Assembly: GCF_019733355.1 (NCBI RefSeq)
Contig: NZ_JAIHLQ010000020.1
Span: 1-64,000, forward strand
DNA: 64,000 nucleotides
Origin: Pseudomonas baetica
GTDB taxonomy: Bacteria; Pseudomonadota; Gammaproteobacteria; Pseudomonadales; Pseudomonadaceae
Reading direction: 5' to 3'
Shown here: in pieces, positions 43,760-52,696 of the stretch
Position numbering within the stretch: the first letter of the stretch is position 1
How the letters are laid out: every line of letters starts with the position of its first letter
Program-made: the position numbers and the translations under genes
Notes under the pieces: model-generated
The model's input: the letters and a program-made list of their open reading frames with translations, nothing else
The model's database searches: none
What the model was told of the DNA's origin: nothing

Positions 43760-45395
43760 CGCCCTAGACATGTTGAATGTGTGCATAGCGCCCACCCGAT
43801 TGTGCAACCTCAGTTGCACCCATTGCTATGTCGATCCCGCCCTTTTGCGGGACAAAAGCATGATGGATGAAGGTACTTACCGCGAGTCCTTCCAGCGGAT
43901 CGAGGAGTTGTTCTGTCGCGACAAAAAGGTCACCAAGATAAACGTGGAGCTGCTGGGTGGGGAGTTGACCATGATGCCCCTCCAGTTCTGGGAGCGGAAC
44001 CTGCCGTGGACCCTCAAGACTATGAAGGCCTGGGAAACCCTTTATGACGCTGAGGCAGCGTTGATCTGGTGCACAAATCTTATCTTCAAAGACCCTGGTT
44101 ACATTGACCTCCTCAACTCTGTCGGAACCGAGTTTGGCTACGGGATTGACATTTTTGTCCCGTGGGAGCCCGACACCAACAGGTTTCTAAAAAACGACAA
44201 ACTACTTCCTCGGTATTTCGCGACGCTTGAAGCCATTACCGGTATCAAACGGAAAACACTGTGTATCACTATGAGCCGAGGAGTCATTGAGCGCGGCCCT
44301 CAATTCATCGTCGATGAGTTCGTCAGCCGTGGAATAACTGACATCAGCTGCGACATGCTGTATCCGGCCGGCAGCGGTAAGAGCTATTTCTTGAAGACCT
44401 GTACGTACGGAGATGTTTCCGACTACCTGCTTGAACTCAACTCCTTGGTTCCACAGGGTGTGACTATCAGCCCGCTTGTGGAGATGCGAACCGCTTCCCG
44501 ATCAGGCGAGCACTATCACTATCCAGGCAACGACTCATACGACATAGAAATCGAGCCCAATGGGCAGGTCACGTTCAATTCTAGCTACACCGGTAATGAG
44601 TCAATTTTCCCGACCCAGACTCTATCCGTGCACGATCCACTGTTCTCAGCGAAGGCCATCTTCAATAACACTCCTGAGTACGTCTCTCGGCATCGGATGC
44701 CTTATCAAGCATGCGGGACGTGCAAATTCGCCATCACCTGCTCAGGAGGGTGGGCGTGGCATAAGGATCTCGATCCAAATATGTCATCGCTCATTGCGTC
44801 TGGCGATTGTGCTGGTTTGAAGCGCGTGTGGGACTTTGCAGATGAAACCACGGTAGGTAGGTTGGACCGAGCTGGCTATCTCAGACGAACAGAAGCTCGC
44901 CGGCGCCAGGGGGGAATGACAAAGAGGCTCGTTACGACTGCTGTGGCCAAGGGCAAGGATGTGCCACTCATTGAGGACTGCGTTGCTGGTAACTACGACA
45001 AGTATTTCACTGAGTTCGACCGGGCCAGGCTAGTAGCAATGAAGCCTGGAAAGCTCTTCGAAAAAAGGTGGGTAGAGCGGCTCTTTTTCTACGATGCAAT
45101 TGGTGCCCAAATCGATGACTATCCGGGCTGGTACGTTGAAGCCGCCGACGAAGGTGGAGAAGAGCTCTATCGGCATATTGTCTATGGCAATTTTCATTTC
45201 CTCGAGTTCGACCCGGTCGCCGTTTTCAATGAGATTCGTTACCGCGGCGAATGGTATCTGTCCAAGCTGATGATGCGGACGATTCAGGAGCTTGAGGGTT
45301 GTCTGCCAGTTGGAGCGGAAACGATCGGTGGAAGCCATGAGGAGATGATCCAATTTTGTAGCCAGGTGATTCAGATGCGGGAGCGAGCAGCATGA
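43752..45395 (+). CDS. Radical SAM/SPASM protein 7, long form
   Basis: 547 residues from GTG 43752. The junction GTGCATAA is identical to the one before 36689, which supports this start over the extension upstream and the ATG at 43770. CNLSCTHC (18-25), LGGELT, SPASM CGTCKFAITCSGGW and DCAGL. It is the third long paralogue. The stop overlaps the next start (ATGA). Confidence 0.88.
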   Translation: MHNALDMLNVCIAPTRLCNLSCTHCYVDPALLRDKSMMDEGTYRESFQRIEELFCRDKKVTKINVELLGGELTMMPLQFWERNLPWTLKTMKAWETLYDAEAALIWCTNLIFKDPGYIDLLNSVGTEFGYGIDIFVPWEPDTNRFLKNDKLLPRYFATLEAITGIKRKTLCITMSRGVIERGPQFIVDEFVSRGITDISCDMLYPAGSGKSYFLKTCTYGDVSDYLLELNSLVPQGVTISPLVEMRTASRSGEHYHYPGNDSYDIEIEPNGQVTFNSSYTGNESIFPTQTLSVHDPLFSAKAIFNNTPEYVSRHRMPYQACGTCKFAITCSGGWAWHKDLDPNMSSLIASGDCAGLKRVWDFADETTVGRLDRAGYLRRTEARRRQGGMTKRLVTTAVAKGKDVPLIEDCVAGNYDKYFTEFDRARLVAMKPGKLFEKRWVERLFFYDAIGAQIDDYPGWYVEAADEGGEELYRHIVYGNFHFLEFDPVAVFNEIRYRGEWYLSKLMMRTIQELEGCLPVGAETIGGSHEEMIQFCSQVIQMRERAA

Positions 45396-46588
45396 TTCCC
45401 TCACCACTCACGCTTCATATTCGAATGACAAAGGCCTGCAATGCCGATTGCGGGTATTGCAGTAGCTGGCAGGAATCGCAGTCGACACGAATGCCCGCAA
45501 ATGACTTCAAGCGCTCTATCGATTTCATATTCCAGGAAGGGTTTCAAAAACTCGGTATTTCTCCGACACATCTCACTGCCCAGTACATCGGCGGAGAGAT
45601 TTTGACGGTACCTCACGCAGAGCTATTGGAGTGTGTCACCTACTTGCGCGACATGGCAGCCTCACGTGGGATTCAATTTGTAGATGGTGTCCAGAGTAAT
45701 CTGATTGGTTCTCCCGCCCGGGCAAAACGACTTTACGATTTGTTTGAAGGTCGGCTTGGTACTTCTGTAGATGACATGAGTGATGTCCGGACCGTTGCTG
45801 GTTCGCCAGAAAAGTACCGTCTTATTTGGAAGGAGGCTGATACCGCTCTTCGGCGTGAGCGGAGTGTGCCGGGGGCCGTATATGTCCTTGATGAATCTGG
45901 CCTAAACGGCGTAGCCCGACAAATGATGCTCTCTGCCAGAGATCAAAGAATGCTGACTCTCCGCCCGCTCTTCCAGGGGGGCACTCCAGGCCAGGTTTTG
46001 CAGGGGGCAGAGGCTACAAGGGACGCATTTGTAACAGGTTTCCGCCAATGGTTCATGCGACTACCCATCATCGTAGAGCCTTACTTCTACCTCACTCAGG
46101 CACGAGTTCGAACGCTGTCTGGCCAGCAGCAAGCTGTAGGCGCTGCCTGTGCGTTTCAGTCCGACTGCACCAAGCGGTCACTCTCCCTTGAGCCGAATGG
46201 TGATCTCTATGTATGCCAAGACATGGCCGATGGCGGAATAGGGAAGCTAGGCAATGCCCTCACAAGCATTTGGGACGCTGAAATGGTTGCAATGCTCAGT
46301 GAGCGGCCGAACCGTCTCGACGACAACTGTCGTTCGTGTCCGTATCTCACTGAATGCCAGGGTGGCTGTATGTTCGAGTCAGCAGCTCAAGGGCGTGGCA
46401 TGTACGGCAGAAGCCAGCACTGCACAAGTTGGAAGTCTCTGTTCTCACTGATCGATCAAGGCGTCGCCGAGCATGGGTTAGGTGAGGTCGTTGATTGGCT
46501 TCATAGAATCGACATGCGGCACGCGAACACCAAATCAGCGGGTCTTGATAGGGCCAAACTGGCCGCAATGGTGGAGGCTGAATTTTGA
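45392..46588 (+). CDS. Radical SAM/SPASM protein 8
   Basis: 398 residues. CNADCGYC (16-23), IGGEIL for the SAM motif. SPASM cysteines AACAFQSDC, VCQD, CRSCPYLTECQGGC and HCTSWK. It is paralogous to protein 1 at 30024. It overlaps the oxygenase gene by 4 nt (TTGA). Confidence 0.88.
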   Translation: MIPSPLTLHIRMTKACNADCGYCSSWQESQSTRMPANDFKRSIDFIFQEGFQKLGISPTHLTAQYIGGEILTVPHAELLECVTYLRDMAASRGIQFVDGVQSNLIGSPARAKRLYDLFEGRLGTSVDDMSDVRTVAGSPEKYRLIWKEADTALRRERSVPGAVYVLDESGLNGVARQMMLSARDQRMLTLRPLFQGGTPGQVLQGAEATRDAFVTGFRQWFMRLPIIVEPYFYLTQARVRTLSGQQQAVGAACAFQSDCTKRSLSLEPNGDLYVCQDMADGGIGKLGNALTSIWDAEMVAMLSERPNRLDDNCRSCPYLTECQGGCMFESAAQGRGMYGRSQHCTSWKSLFSLIDQGVAEHGLGEVVDWLHRIDMRHANTKSAGLDRAKLAAMVEAEF

Positions 46589-47229
46589 AGCACCTGAATT
46601 CGATTTACAGGGATGGCTTCGCTGTAAGCTCTATCCCTAGGCACATTGCTGACGCTTTTCTGAAGGCCGCGAAGGCGGATGATTTCCAGCCCGATAAGCC
46701 TGGCAGCCCTGATGTGGTGTCGTGGGAAGAAGATGATCCCTCGCGAAGCCTGTCAGTACCGCTGGACTACCTGGGGCCCATGGAATTGATTGGTCTGGGC
46801 AAAGAGACAGAGCACATCCGGGCCCATATGGGCGACTGGAGCCGGACTAACGTGATGCTCCAGCGTGGTAAGCGTGGGGACTCGATGGGATGGCACCACG
46901 ACTCCTACGACCCCATGCAGATGGTGGTGATCATCTACCTATCGGACGAAATCTGGACTCCTGAAGACGGCGGGCAGCTGTTGTTGGGTGAGGGTGACAT
47001 TGACGACAAGGGAGCGCTTGTCGATCCATCAAAGGTTGTCGTGAAAGAAGCTGTGTCGCCCAACCATGGCACAGCCGTATGGCTGATTAACACGAACCCG
47101 AGATGGGTTCATAGCGTGTCTGAGATCCTTTGCGACAAGGCGCGCTACACACTGATTGGCCAATTCGGCTATCGAGAGAATGTAATGCGTGCTTACCCGC
47201 GCAAGAGATATGGAGATGATTGGCGTTGA
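46585..47229 (+). CDS. 2-oxoglutarate/Fe(II)-dependent oxygenase
   Basis: 214 residues from TTG 46585. The iron triad is visible: H104-x-D106 in GWHHDSYD and H176 in RWVHSV, with R187 in ARYTL for 2-oxoglutarate. The core resembles prolyl-4-hydroxylase-type (PF13640-like) enzymes. In this setting it may hydroxylate the same peptide or protein that the radical SAM enzymes modify. Its gene overlaps both neighbours. Confidence 0.82.
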   Translation: MKHLNSIYRDGFAVSSIPRHIADAFLKAAKADDFQPDKPGSPDVVSWEEDDPSRSLSVPLDYLGPMELIGLGKETEHIRAHMGDWSRTNVMLQRGKRGDSMGWHHDSYDPMQMVVIIYLSDEIWTPEDGGQLLLGEGDIDDKGALVDPSKVVVKEAVSPNHGTAVWLINTNPRWVHSVSEILCDKARYTLIGQFGYRENVMRAYPRKRYGDDWR

Positions 47230-48005
47230 GCAGTGTTCACCTCCCGCTGAGGCGGCTTCAATTCAGGGATGCACTAATAACGGCTCCGGTTTCGCTAACG
47301 CGTACTGGAGTTGTATTACGTGTTCTTGATGCCTTTGTGGACGGGATTTACGGGTCGCTACGTCCCGACACGATTGTGATGGGAAATGATCCCCTCGTGG
47401 GGATTTGTGCAGCCCTTTCCCTGGCCGACCAGGGCAAAAAAGTTGTCATGCTCCCAGACACACTGGACGCCAAATCATGGCCCAATCCTGACTATGGCAA
47501 AAATGCGGTCGCGATCTTCAACTCTTGGGATGAAGCGATCGCCGAGGAAGTCCGCAGTCGATTCCCGTCATTACCCTCCGGGGTCTCTATGGCCGAATGC
47601 CTTTCATTTCTCTGCAGCGCTTGCATGGCCACTAGCCGGGTCACCTTGATTGATGGTGCGACCTTTCAGACTAGTCACGGACATATCCGTGGTGAGCCAG
47701 GTCGTGAAGTGTTGTTTCCGGTACGTCCTGGAGAGCGGGATGCAGCGGGAATCAACCCTGCCTGGAAATACCTCTCAAGACGTCTACACCGAACGATCAT
47801 CAACCACGATGAGATCGAATTCATCAGCGCCCGCAACGTCGTTTTGACAAGCCACCCGTCATCGTTCGTTGACTCAAGCGGGAGTGCTTACACGCGCGTT
47901 GGCCAAGCAAGATTAAACAAACCCGAGGTGGTTGATAGCGACGGACGAATCGACGACCTCCGATCAGTCTTATTTAAAGGAACGCCCCCATGCAGCCAGG
48001 CTTGA
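47220..48005 (+). CDS. Rossmann-fold protein, truncated FAD-oxidoreductase-like
   Basis: 261 residues from TTG 47220 (GGAG 4 nt upstream) or TTG 47226, which would give a TTGA overlap. The stretch IVMGNDPLVGICAALSLADQ resembles a dinucleotide-binding beta-alpha-beta of flavin oxidoreductases, but the second Gly of GxGxxG is replaced. The substrate and cap domains of a full enzyme are missing. It may be a degenerate or specialised cofactor-binding partner. Confidence 0.55.
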   Translation: MALSSVHLPLRRLQFRDALITAPVSLTRTGVVLRVLDAFVDGIYGSLRPDTIVMGNDPLVGICAALSLADQGKKVVMLPDTLDAKSWPNPDYGKNAVAIFNSWDEAIAEEVRSRFPSLPSGVSMAECLSFLCSACMATSRVTLIDGATFQTSHGHIRGEPGREVLFPVRPGERDAAGINPAWKYLSRRLHRTIINHDEIEFISARNVVLTSHPSSFVDSSGSAYTRVGQARLNKPEVVDSDGRIDDLRSVLFKGTPPCSQA

Positions 48006-49237
48006 CCTCAATCGGCGAAACGGGGCGCAGCACATTCCTGTTTCAGATCAACGTCACTCGCCGGTGCCAGCTACGTTGCTCACACTGCTACATTTTGTCC
48101 GACAAAAAGGACAAGAGTCCTGACATGAGCGAAACGGAGTTTCTCCACATTGTGGCTGGGATCGTCGAGCACATGCAGGCGGATCATAATTTCGCTCAGC
48201 GCTACAACCATGTCGATATCCACGTCATCGGCGGTGAACCCTCGATGCTTGGAGTCCCATTCTATGAAAGCGCATTGCCTAAAGCTAAGGCATTGCTTGC
48301 CCTGATCCCACAAGCAGTTTCATTCTCGATTGTGACCAACCTTGTGACAAAAGAGGCGCTTGATGTCGCCCGGCTGTTCGACAAGATATCAACATCCTAT
48401 GAGCGGTCTACCAGGTTCACGAAGGGTAGGCAGGAAGAGATCTGGCGAAACAATGTGACCACGCTCATGAATGAATCCCGACAACCAGAAATCTACGGCC
48501 CCAAAGATTTCGCTGTCACGACTGCGCTAGTTAAGCCTGTTGTCGAAGCCGGCGCCGTTGCGATGATGGAAGAGTTGTACCAATTGGGTTTCACGAAAGT
48601 CCATTTCGGCTTCTTCATCCCATCGGGCGATGGGGATCTTAATGCAAAACTCATTCAGCCCAAGCACGCGGCAACCTCAAAGTTCTATATGGAACTGATG
48701 GACTGGTACCTGGCCAAGCGTGATCACATCGATGACCTCTGGATCAATCCTTGCGAGTCATGGCTTGAAGCTGTGTTCCGGAACGTCCCCTCGGACGACG
48801 TGGTATGTCCAATCGTCGCTGGCGCTCTGGATTTCGACTCTGACGGCCGTACGATCAGCTGTATCGAAAAGGGTGGCACTAACGACTACGTTTCCCACGG
48901 CAATGTCTTTGAGACGAGAGAGGTCATTGGGGAGGGTGGTGTTACCGAAGTTGAGTTTACGACGTCCGTCCACGATGTTCTCACTTCAAAAAGTTATTTG
49001 CGAGAGGTCGCGAAGGCACGGCGATTGCCAGAGATATGTCGTACCTGCGATGAGCGAACGCTGTGCCAGGCAAACTGCGGTGTATTGCATGAGCAGTGGA
49101 ATCAGAAAGACGAATGCCCGGGCTTCAAGACCTTCATAAAGTACGTGCGCCATCTGGTCGAGGAAAAAGGCGTACTTCCAAAGTCTGTTCTCGAGCGTGA
49201 GCGCGCGATGGGAAATAACTTGATTGCGGTGGGGTGA
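47990..49237 (+). CDS. Radical SAM/SPASM protein 9, LIAVG tail
   Basis: 415 residues, AAAGGA before the ATG. CQLRCSHC (26-33), IGGEPS. SPASM cysteines include VCPIVAGALDFDSDGRTISC, CRTCDERTLCQANC and ECPGF. It ends NNLIAVG, matching the tails of the products at 32359 and 34099. It overlaps the next gene by 4 nt. Confidence 0.88.
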   Translation: MQPGLTSIGETGRSTFLFQINVTRRCQLRCSHCYILSDKKDKSPDMSETEFLHIVAGIVEHMQADHNFAQRYNHVDIHVIGGEPSMLGVPFYESALPKAKALLALIPQAVSFSIVTNLVTKEALDVARLFDKISTSYERSTRFTKGRQEEIWRNNVTTLMNESRQPEIYGPKDFAVTTALVKPVVEAGAVAMMEELYQLGFTKVHFGFFIPSGDGDLNAKLIQPKHAATSKFYMELMDWYLAKRDHIDDLWINPCESWLEAVFRNVPSDDVVCPIVAGALDFDSDGRTISCIEKGGTNDYVSHGNVFETREVIGEGGVTEVEFTTSVHDVLTSKSYLREVAKARRLPEICRTCDERTLCQANCGVLHEQWNQKDECPGFKTFIKYVRHLVEEKGVLPKSVLERERAMGNNLIAVG

Positions 49238-49554
49238 AAGTGGACGAGTCTAGAACACCAGGATTCTTCTCAATTTTCCCTCTCTTGGCTCGAATAATTT
49301 TCCGCGCTGCCAAGAAATTGCTGAGTTTCGAAACCCTCGTTGCCCTGGAGAAAAAGCAAGGGCAGGGCAGCGGCGAGCGCACGCCTGAAGAGGTTGAATT
49401 CGAGACCCACCTTGAGTCGACCCCGATTTACGTAGAGGACGCCTCTTCGCCGTATTTCAGAAAAGCTGAATCCCTCATTGAGGAATCCAACAAGCTTGGC
49501 CAAGGCCGATTCGTTATCGATGAGGAGGTGCTGCGTGCAGTCCGGCAGCGATAG
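49234..49554 (+). CDS. Small acidic protein between radical SAM genes (106 aa)
   Basis: GTG 49234 overlaps the previous stop (GTGA). A short hydrophobic N-terminal helix (FFSIFPLLARIIF) is followed by an acidic, soluble part. Not recognised. Possibly an accessory or precursor peptide, though it has no Cys and no repeats. Confidence 0.62.
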   Translation: MKVDESRTPGFFSIFPLLARIIFRAAKKLLSFETLVALEKKQGQGSGERTPEEVEFETHLESTPIYVEDASSPYFRKAESLIEESNKLGQGRFVIDEEVLRAVRQR

Positions 49555-50704
49555 CTTTTCACTCATGGGCCCAGCCCTTCGGCCAGACACGATTGAAAAT
49601 GGTTACTTCGTTTTCACCATAATGCCGACGCTGCACTGCCCCTATAACTGCAAACATTGCTATCTGAGCAAGGAGCAGCGAGCAGATAAGAGCGTTATGT
49701 CCCTCGATGATCTGCGGGTCATTTGTCGCAAGATCTACGACTATTTCGAGGAGCAGCAGCCGGATCAGAAAACCATCATTGCGTACAACTACGGTGGGGA
49801 GCCAACTGCCGCCGGGCCTGAATATTTCGAAGGTTACGTTCAGATGATGGCTGAAGAGTTCCCAGCAGCAGAGGGCTACCAAGTACGTCATGTGATGCTG
49901 ACCTCAATGCTTGGTGTCGACCTCGATGTATGGGAACCGCTGTGGAAGAAGCACTGCAATGGCTATGTACAGACCTCATACGATGGCGATATGCGTTCAG
50001 GTAACTATGTACGCAAGTGGGAACTCAAGGTTCGGGAGGCGATCAGGCGAGGTCTGAATGTCGGTACCATCAGCGTGGTCAACTCGGACCTCCTGACCCA
50101 GGGCCCAAGGCACACTCTGGATAAGCTACGTGAGATGGGAATTCAGGAGTCGGGTTGGCTGCCGTTCATGCTCAATGAGCAGAACGACGTGCCCGGCAAA
50201 TACGAAGTACTTGCCCCAACCATGAAAGCCTTCAATGACTTCATGATCGAAATGCTCGACTACTGGTACGAGCTGCAGGAGCGTGGGGTCAATGCTCCTG
50301 CGATCGGCGAAGCACACTTTGCCGTGGAAAAGATCAAAGGCAACGCCATGAGCAACATGGCCGGCCAAACACTGTTCCTCCTCCCCGATGGCGACATGGT
50401 TCTTCCCAATTACCGTGATGGCTGGAAGGAGTACCTGCACTCATTTGGGAACATCCTTGAGCCGGGGGTGACTTTTCGAGACATCCTCTGTTCGCGAGAG
50501 CGGCTTCTGTACCTGCGTCGGCAGATGCGTAGGAACAACAATCCTGAATGTGCATCCTGCGAATTTCGTAACGCATGCCTTCTCGAGTTCGCAAAACCAA
50601 ACAAGCCTGACGATGAGTGCTTCGGCGCAAAGCGATTTGTGGCACATGCCATCAATCGCAACGCCTTAGATCCCCGCCTCAGTGGCCCCGTTCAACTGTA
50701 CTAG
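49535..50704 (+). CDS. Radical SAM/SPASM protein 10
   Basis: GTG 49535 is chosen because GAGGAGG lies 6 nt upstream. 389 residues. CPYNCKHC (35-42), YGGEPT. SPASM is reduced: the Cys after the LPDGD strand is missing, while CASCEFRNAC and ECFG remain. It is the last radical SAM gene before the PilT-type ATPase, which follows 10 nt later. Confidence 0.87.
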   Translation: MQSGSDSFSLMGPALRPDTIENGYFVFTIMPTLHCPYNCKHCYLSKEQRADKSVMSLDDLRVICRKIYDYFEEQQPDQKTIIAYNYGGEPTAAGPEYFEGYVQMMAEEFPAAEGYQVRHVMLTSMLGVDLDVWEPLWKKHCNGYVQTSYDGDMRSGNYVRKWELKVREAIRRGLNVGTISVVNSDLLTQGPRHTLDKLREMGIQESGWLPFMLNEQNDVPGKYEVLAPTMKAFNDFMIEMLDYWYELQERGVNAPAIGEAHFAVEKIKGNAMSNMAGQTLFLLPDGDMVLPNYRDGWKEYLHSFGNILEPGVTFRDILCSRERLLYLRRQMRRNNNPECASCEFRNACLLEFAKPNKPDDECFGAKRFVAHAINRNALDPRLSGPVQLY

Positions 50705-50714
50705 GAGAAACCCG

Positions 50715-51752
50715 GTGTCTGTGCTCACAACCAGTCATCTTAATGACAAACCCTTGAGGCCGGAGGACGCGACTAACATCACTCTGACCAAGGACAGCCT
50801 TGAGGCTGAAGATAACAGCGGTCGGTTCGAAATAATGAAGCCTCCAGGAGCGTGGAAAGACTTCTTCGATAAAATGCTCTCTGAGAAGGGTAGAGGTAAC
50901 AAGCGTAAGGCCGCAAACTTCACCACCCCGTTCAACGGGGAACGTTACCGCTGCATCTTGGCTGACTCCTCGGGCGGCCAGGTCATTACCATGCGTAAAC
51001 TCATGAGCTCGATACCGCGAATTGAGAAAGATCTAGGGTTGGACTGGAACGCGATACGTCCGCTTCTTGAGGGGTCGGGCTTGACCATTTTTGCGGGGCA
51101 GATGTCGTCAGGTAAATCGACAACGATGATCTCAGCAATCGAGCAGTTGGGGCGCAAACGCGGAAACCTCGGTACGGTGGAGGATCCTATTGAAGTTGAG
51201 TTCCGGGGCGGGGGAGTGATTCAGCGTGAAGTAGGTACGCACGTTGACTCATTCGCAGAAGCGATCCGTGACTTCGTCCGGCAGTATCGCAACACAATTA
51301 TGGTTGGTGAGATTCGTGACCCAGAAACTGCCGACGCAGCGGTTCTCGCCGCATCCCTCGGTCACAGTGTTGTGGGTACCCTCCATGCGGACAGTGCCAT
51401 CGATATCCCAACGCGCATGGCTTCGCTGCTCGATCCCAAACTCGCTCGGATCTTGCCATCTGTTCTACGCGGACTTTGGTGGCAGCATGTCTATCGACGC
51501 GGTGACGGGAAAAGCAAGCCGCTTCCCATTTACGAATCGCTGTATGTAACCAACTCTGTACGTCAGATCATTGCTGACGGCCCAGAGAAGTTGCCTCAGT
51601 TGATGAACGAAATGGTTTCTCAGAAACGTGTATCTATGGCCCAGTCGGCGACAGCTTGGGTAAGCAAGAATCAGGCAACACGTGAAGAACTTCGCCAATG
51701 GCTTGAGACACGTGGTCGTATCAACGACTCACAACTGGACTACGTTCGGTAA
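50715..51752 (+). CDS. PilT-type retraction ATPase
   Basis: 345 residues from GTG 50715 (AGGAG 8 nt upstream). Walker A is GQMSSGKS (128-135), Asp box and Walker B lie in NTIMVGEIRD, and the His box is VVGTLHAD. Among pilus ATPases the AIRD-like EIRDPETAD and short length point to PilT-like retraction motors. Its placement at the end of the radical SAM block ties that block to the pilus operon. Confidence 0.85.
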   Translation: MSVLTTSHLNDKPLRPEDATNITLTKDSLEAEDNSGRFEIMKPPGAWKDFFDKMLSEKGRGNKRKAANFTTPFNGERYRCILADSSGGQVITMRKLMSSIPRIEKDLGLDWNAIRPLLEGSGLTIFAGQMSSGKSTTMISAIEQLGRKRGNLGTVEDPIEVEFRGGGVIQREVGTHVDSFAEAIRDFVRQYRNTIMVGEIRDPETADAAVLAASLGHSVVGTLHADSAIDIPTRMASLLDPKLARILPSVLRGLWWQHVYRRGDGKSKPLPIYESLYVTNSVRQIIADGPEKLPQLMNEMVSQKRVSMAQSATAWVSKNQATREELRQWLETRGRINDSQLDYVR

Positions 51753-51769
51753 TGTATTGATACGCTGTA

Positions 51770-51790
51770 GCGCCCCTCAGTCAGGGGCGC
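51770..51790. terminator. Bidirectional terminator between convergent genes
   Basis: GCGCCCCT and AGGGGCGC form an 8-bp stem around CAGTC, overlapping the stop of the - strand EAL gene. Confidence 0.62.
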
Positions 51791-52545
51791 ATCTCGGCGA
51801 AGTGTTGTAATTCTGAGGGGATTGCCGGCATACCAAGCAGGTACCCTTGGCAAAGGTCAATATTCAAATGCTTGGCCAGTGACAACTCGTCTATAGTCTC
51901 AATTCCCTCAAGCACAACCTGCTTACCCCGCCGACGGCAAAGCTTCACCAGACGCTGCACCTCTGCCCGCGCTGACTCAGACACCATGAGTTCCATGGTT
52001 GACTCGCGTGAGAGTTTGCAGCCAACAACCGAGTCGCTAAGCAAGAGCGAGCGCTTTGCGTAACCATCACGCACGTCATCGACCATCACTGTCAGCGCCT
52101 GTAAACGAAGAGCCTCAAGACGCTTCGCAAGCAGGTGAGCATCAACGTCTGCAGTTTCAGTCACTTCAAACGTGACCCTGCCCATCACATTCGCTGCAAG
52201 GAGGGCCTGCACGGCATCTCCGACGAAGGATGGGTGCGCGATCGACAACTGGCTTGTGTTGATCCAGACAGAAAGCCTCGGCCGGGATTTCAATTGATTG
52301 ATCACCTGGGCCAGAACCCAGCGGTCGATATCGACAATCGAACCATCAGACTCTGCACGCGCGACAAGCGCAGCTGGCCCCTGAGTCCCAGTGCTGTCAG
52401 AAATCCGAAGCAAGGACTCAAAGGCTATTACTGATCTTTGGTCATCCATGACACTGAAGACTGGCTGGTATGCCAGGCTGAATCTTACGGGCACTGATCC
52501 CTCATGTGCCCAAGGCGAAGTCTGGGATAACCTCTGGATCGACAT
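51781..52545 (-). CDS. EAL-domain protein
   Basis: 254 residues from ATG 52545 (a TTG 9 nt earlier is possible). Stand-alone EAL domain: ESL at 43-45 replaces EAL, with INTS, EVTET, VDDVRDG, the CKLS lysine region, LEGIE and QGYLLG present. Most metal and substrate residues are kept, so c-di-GMP hydrolysis is possible, but DDFG and EAL are altered. It lies next to pilT and may tune pilus activity. Confidence 0.8.
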   Translation of the reverse strand: MSIQRLSQTSPWAHEGSVPVRFSLAYQPVFSVMDDQRSVIAFESLLRISDSTGTQGPAALVARAESDGSIVDIDRWVLAQVINQLKSRPRLSVWINTSQLSIAHPSFVGDAVQALLAANVMGRVTFEVTETADVDAHLLAKRLEALRLQALTVMVDDVRDGYAKRSLLLSDSVVGCKLSRESTMELMVSESARAEVQRLVKLCRRRGKQVVLEGIETIDELSLAKHLNIDLCQGYLLGMPAIPSELQHFAEMRP

Positions 52546-52570
52546 ATGACGCAACCAAGCATTGAGCGGA

Positions 52571-52602
52571 TACCTTAATAGTGGGATCTCACTACCCCAT
52601 TT
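52571..52602 (-). promoter_or_regulatory. Promoter-like motif A, copy 3
   Basis: Read on the - strand: AAATGGGGTAGTG, six bases, then CCACTATTAAGGTA, 26 nt before the EAL start. Core spacing equals that of the other three copies. Confidence 0.55.
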
Positions 52603-52636
52603 GCCGCATTCCGTTGGAAATGATTCATTTGGTCTG

Positions 52637-52676
52637 GGCTGGTGGCACTAAAGACCGCCGTTATTCTGGGTGTATC
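52637..52676 (+). promoter_or_regulatory. Promoter-like motif B, copy 1 (AddB-like gene)
   Basis: GGCTGGTGGCAC, ten unconserved bases, then CGTTATTCTGGGTGTATC. The same pair of blocks with the same spacing occurs before the AddA-like gene at 55514. The 5' block contains TGGCAC as in sigma-54 sites, but the -12 element is absent. Confidence 0.62.
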
Positions 52677-52696
52677 GATAACGGAGATCTGCCCGA

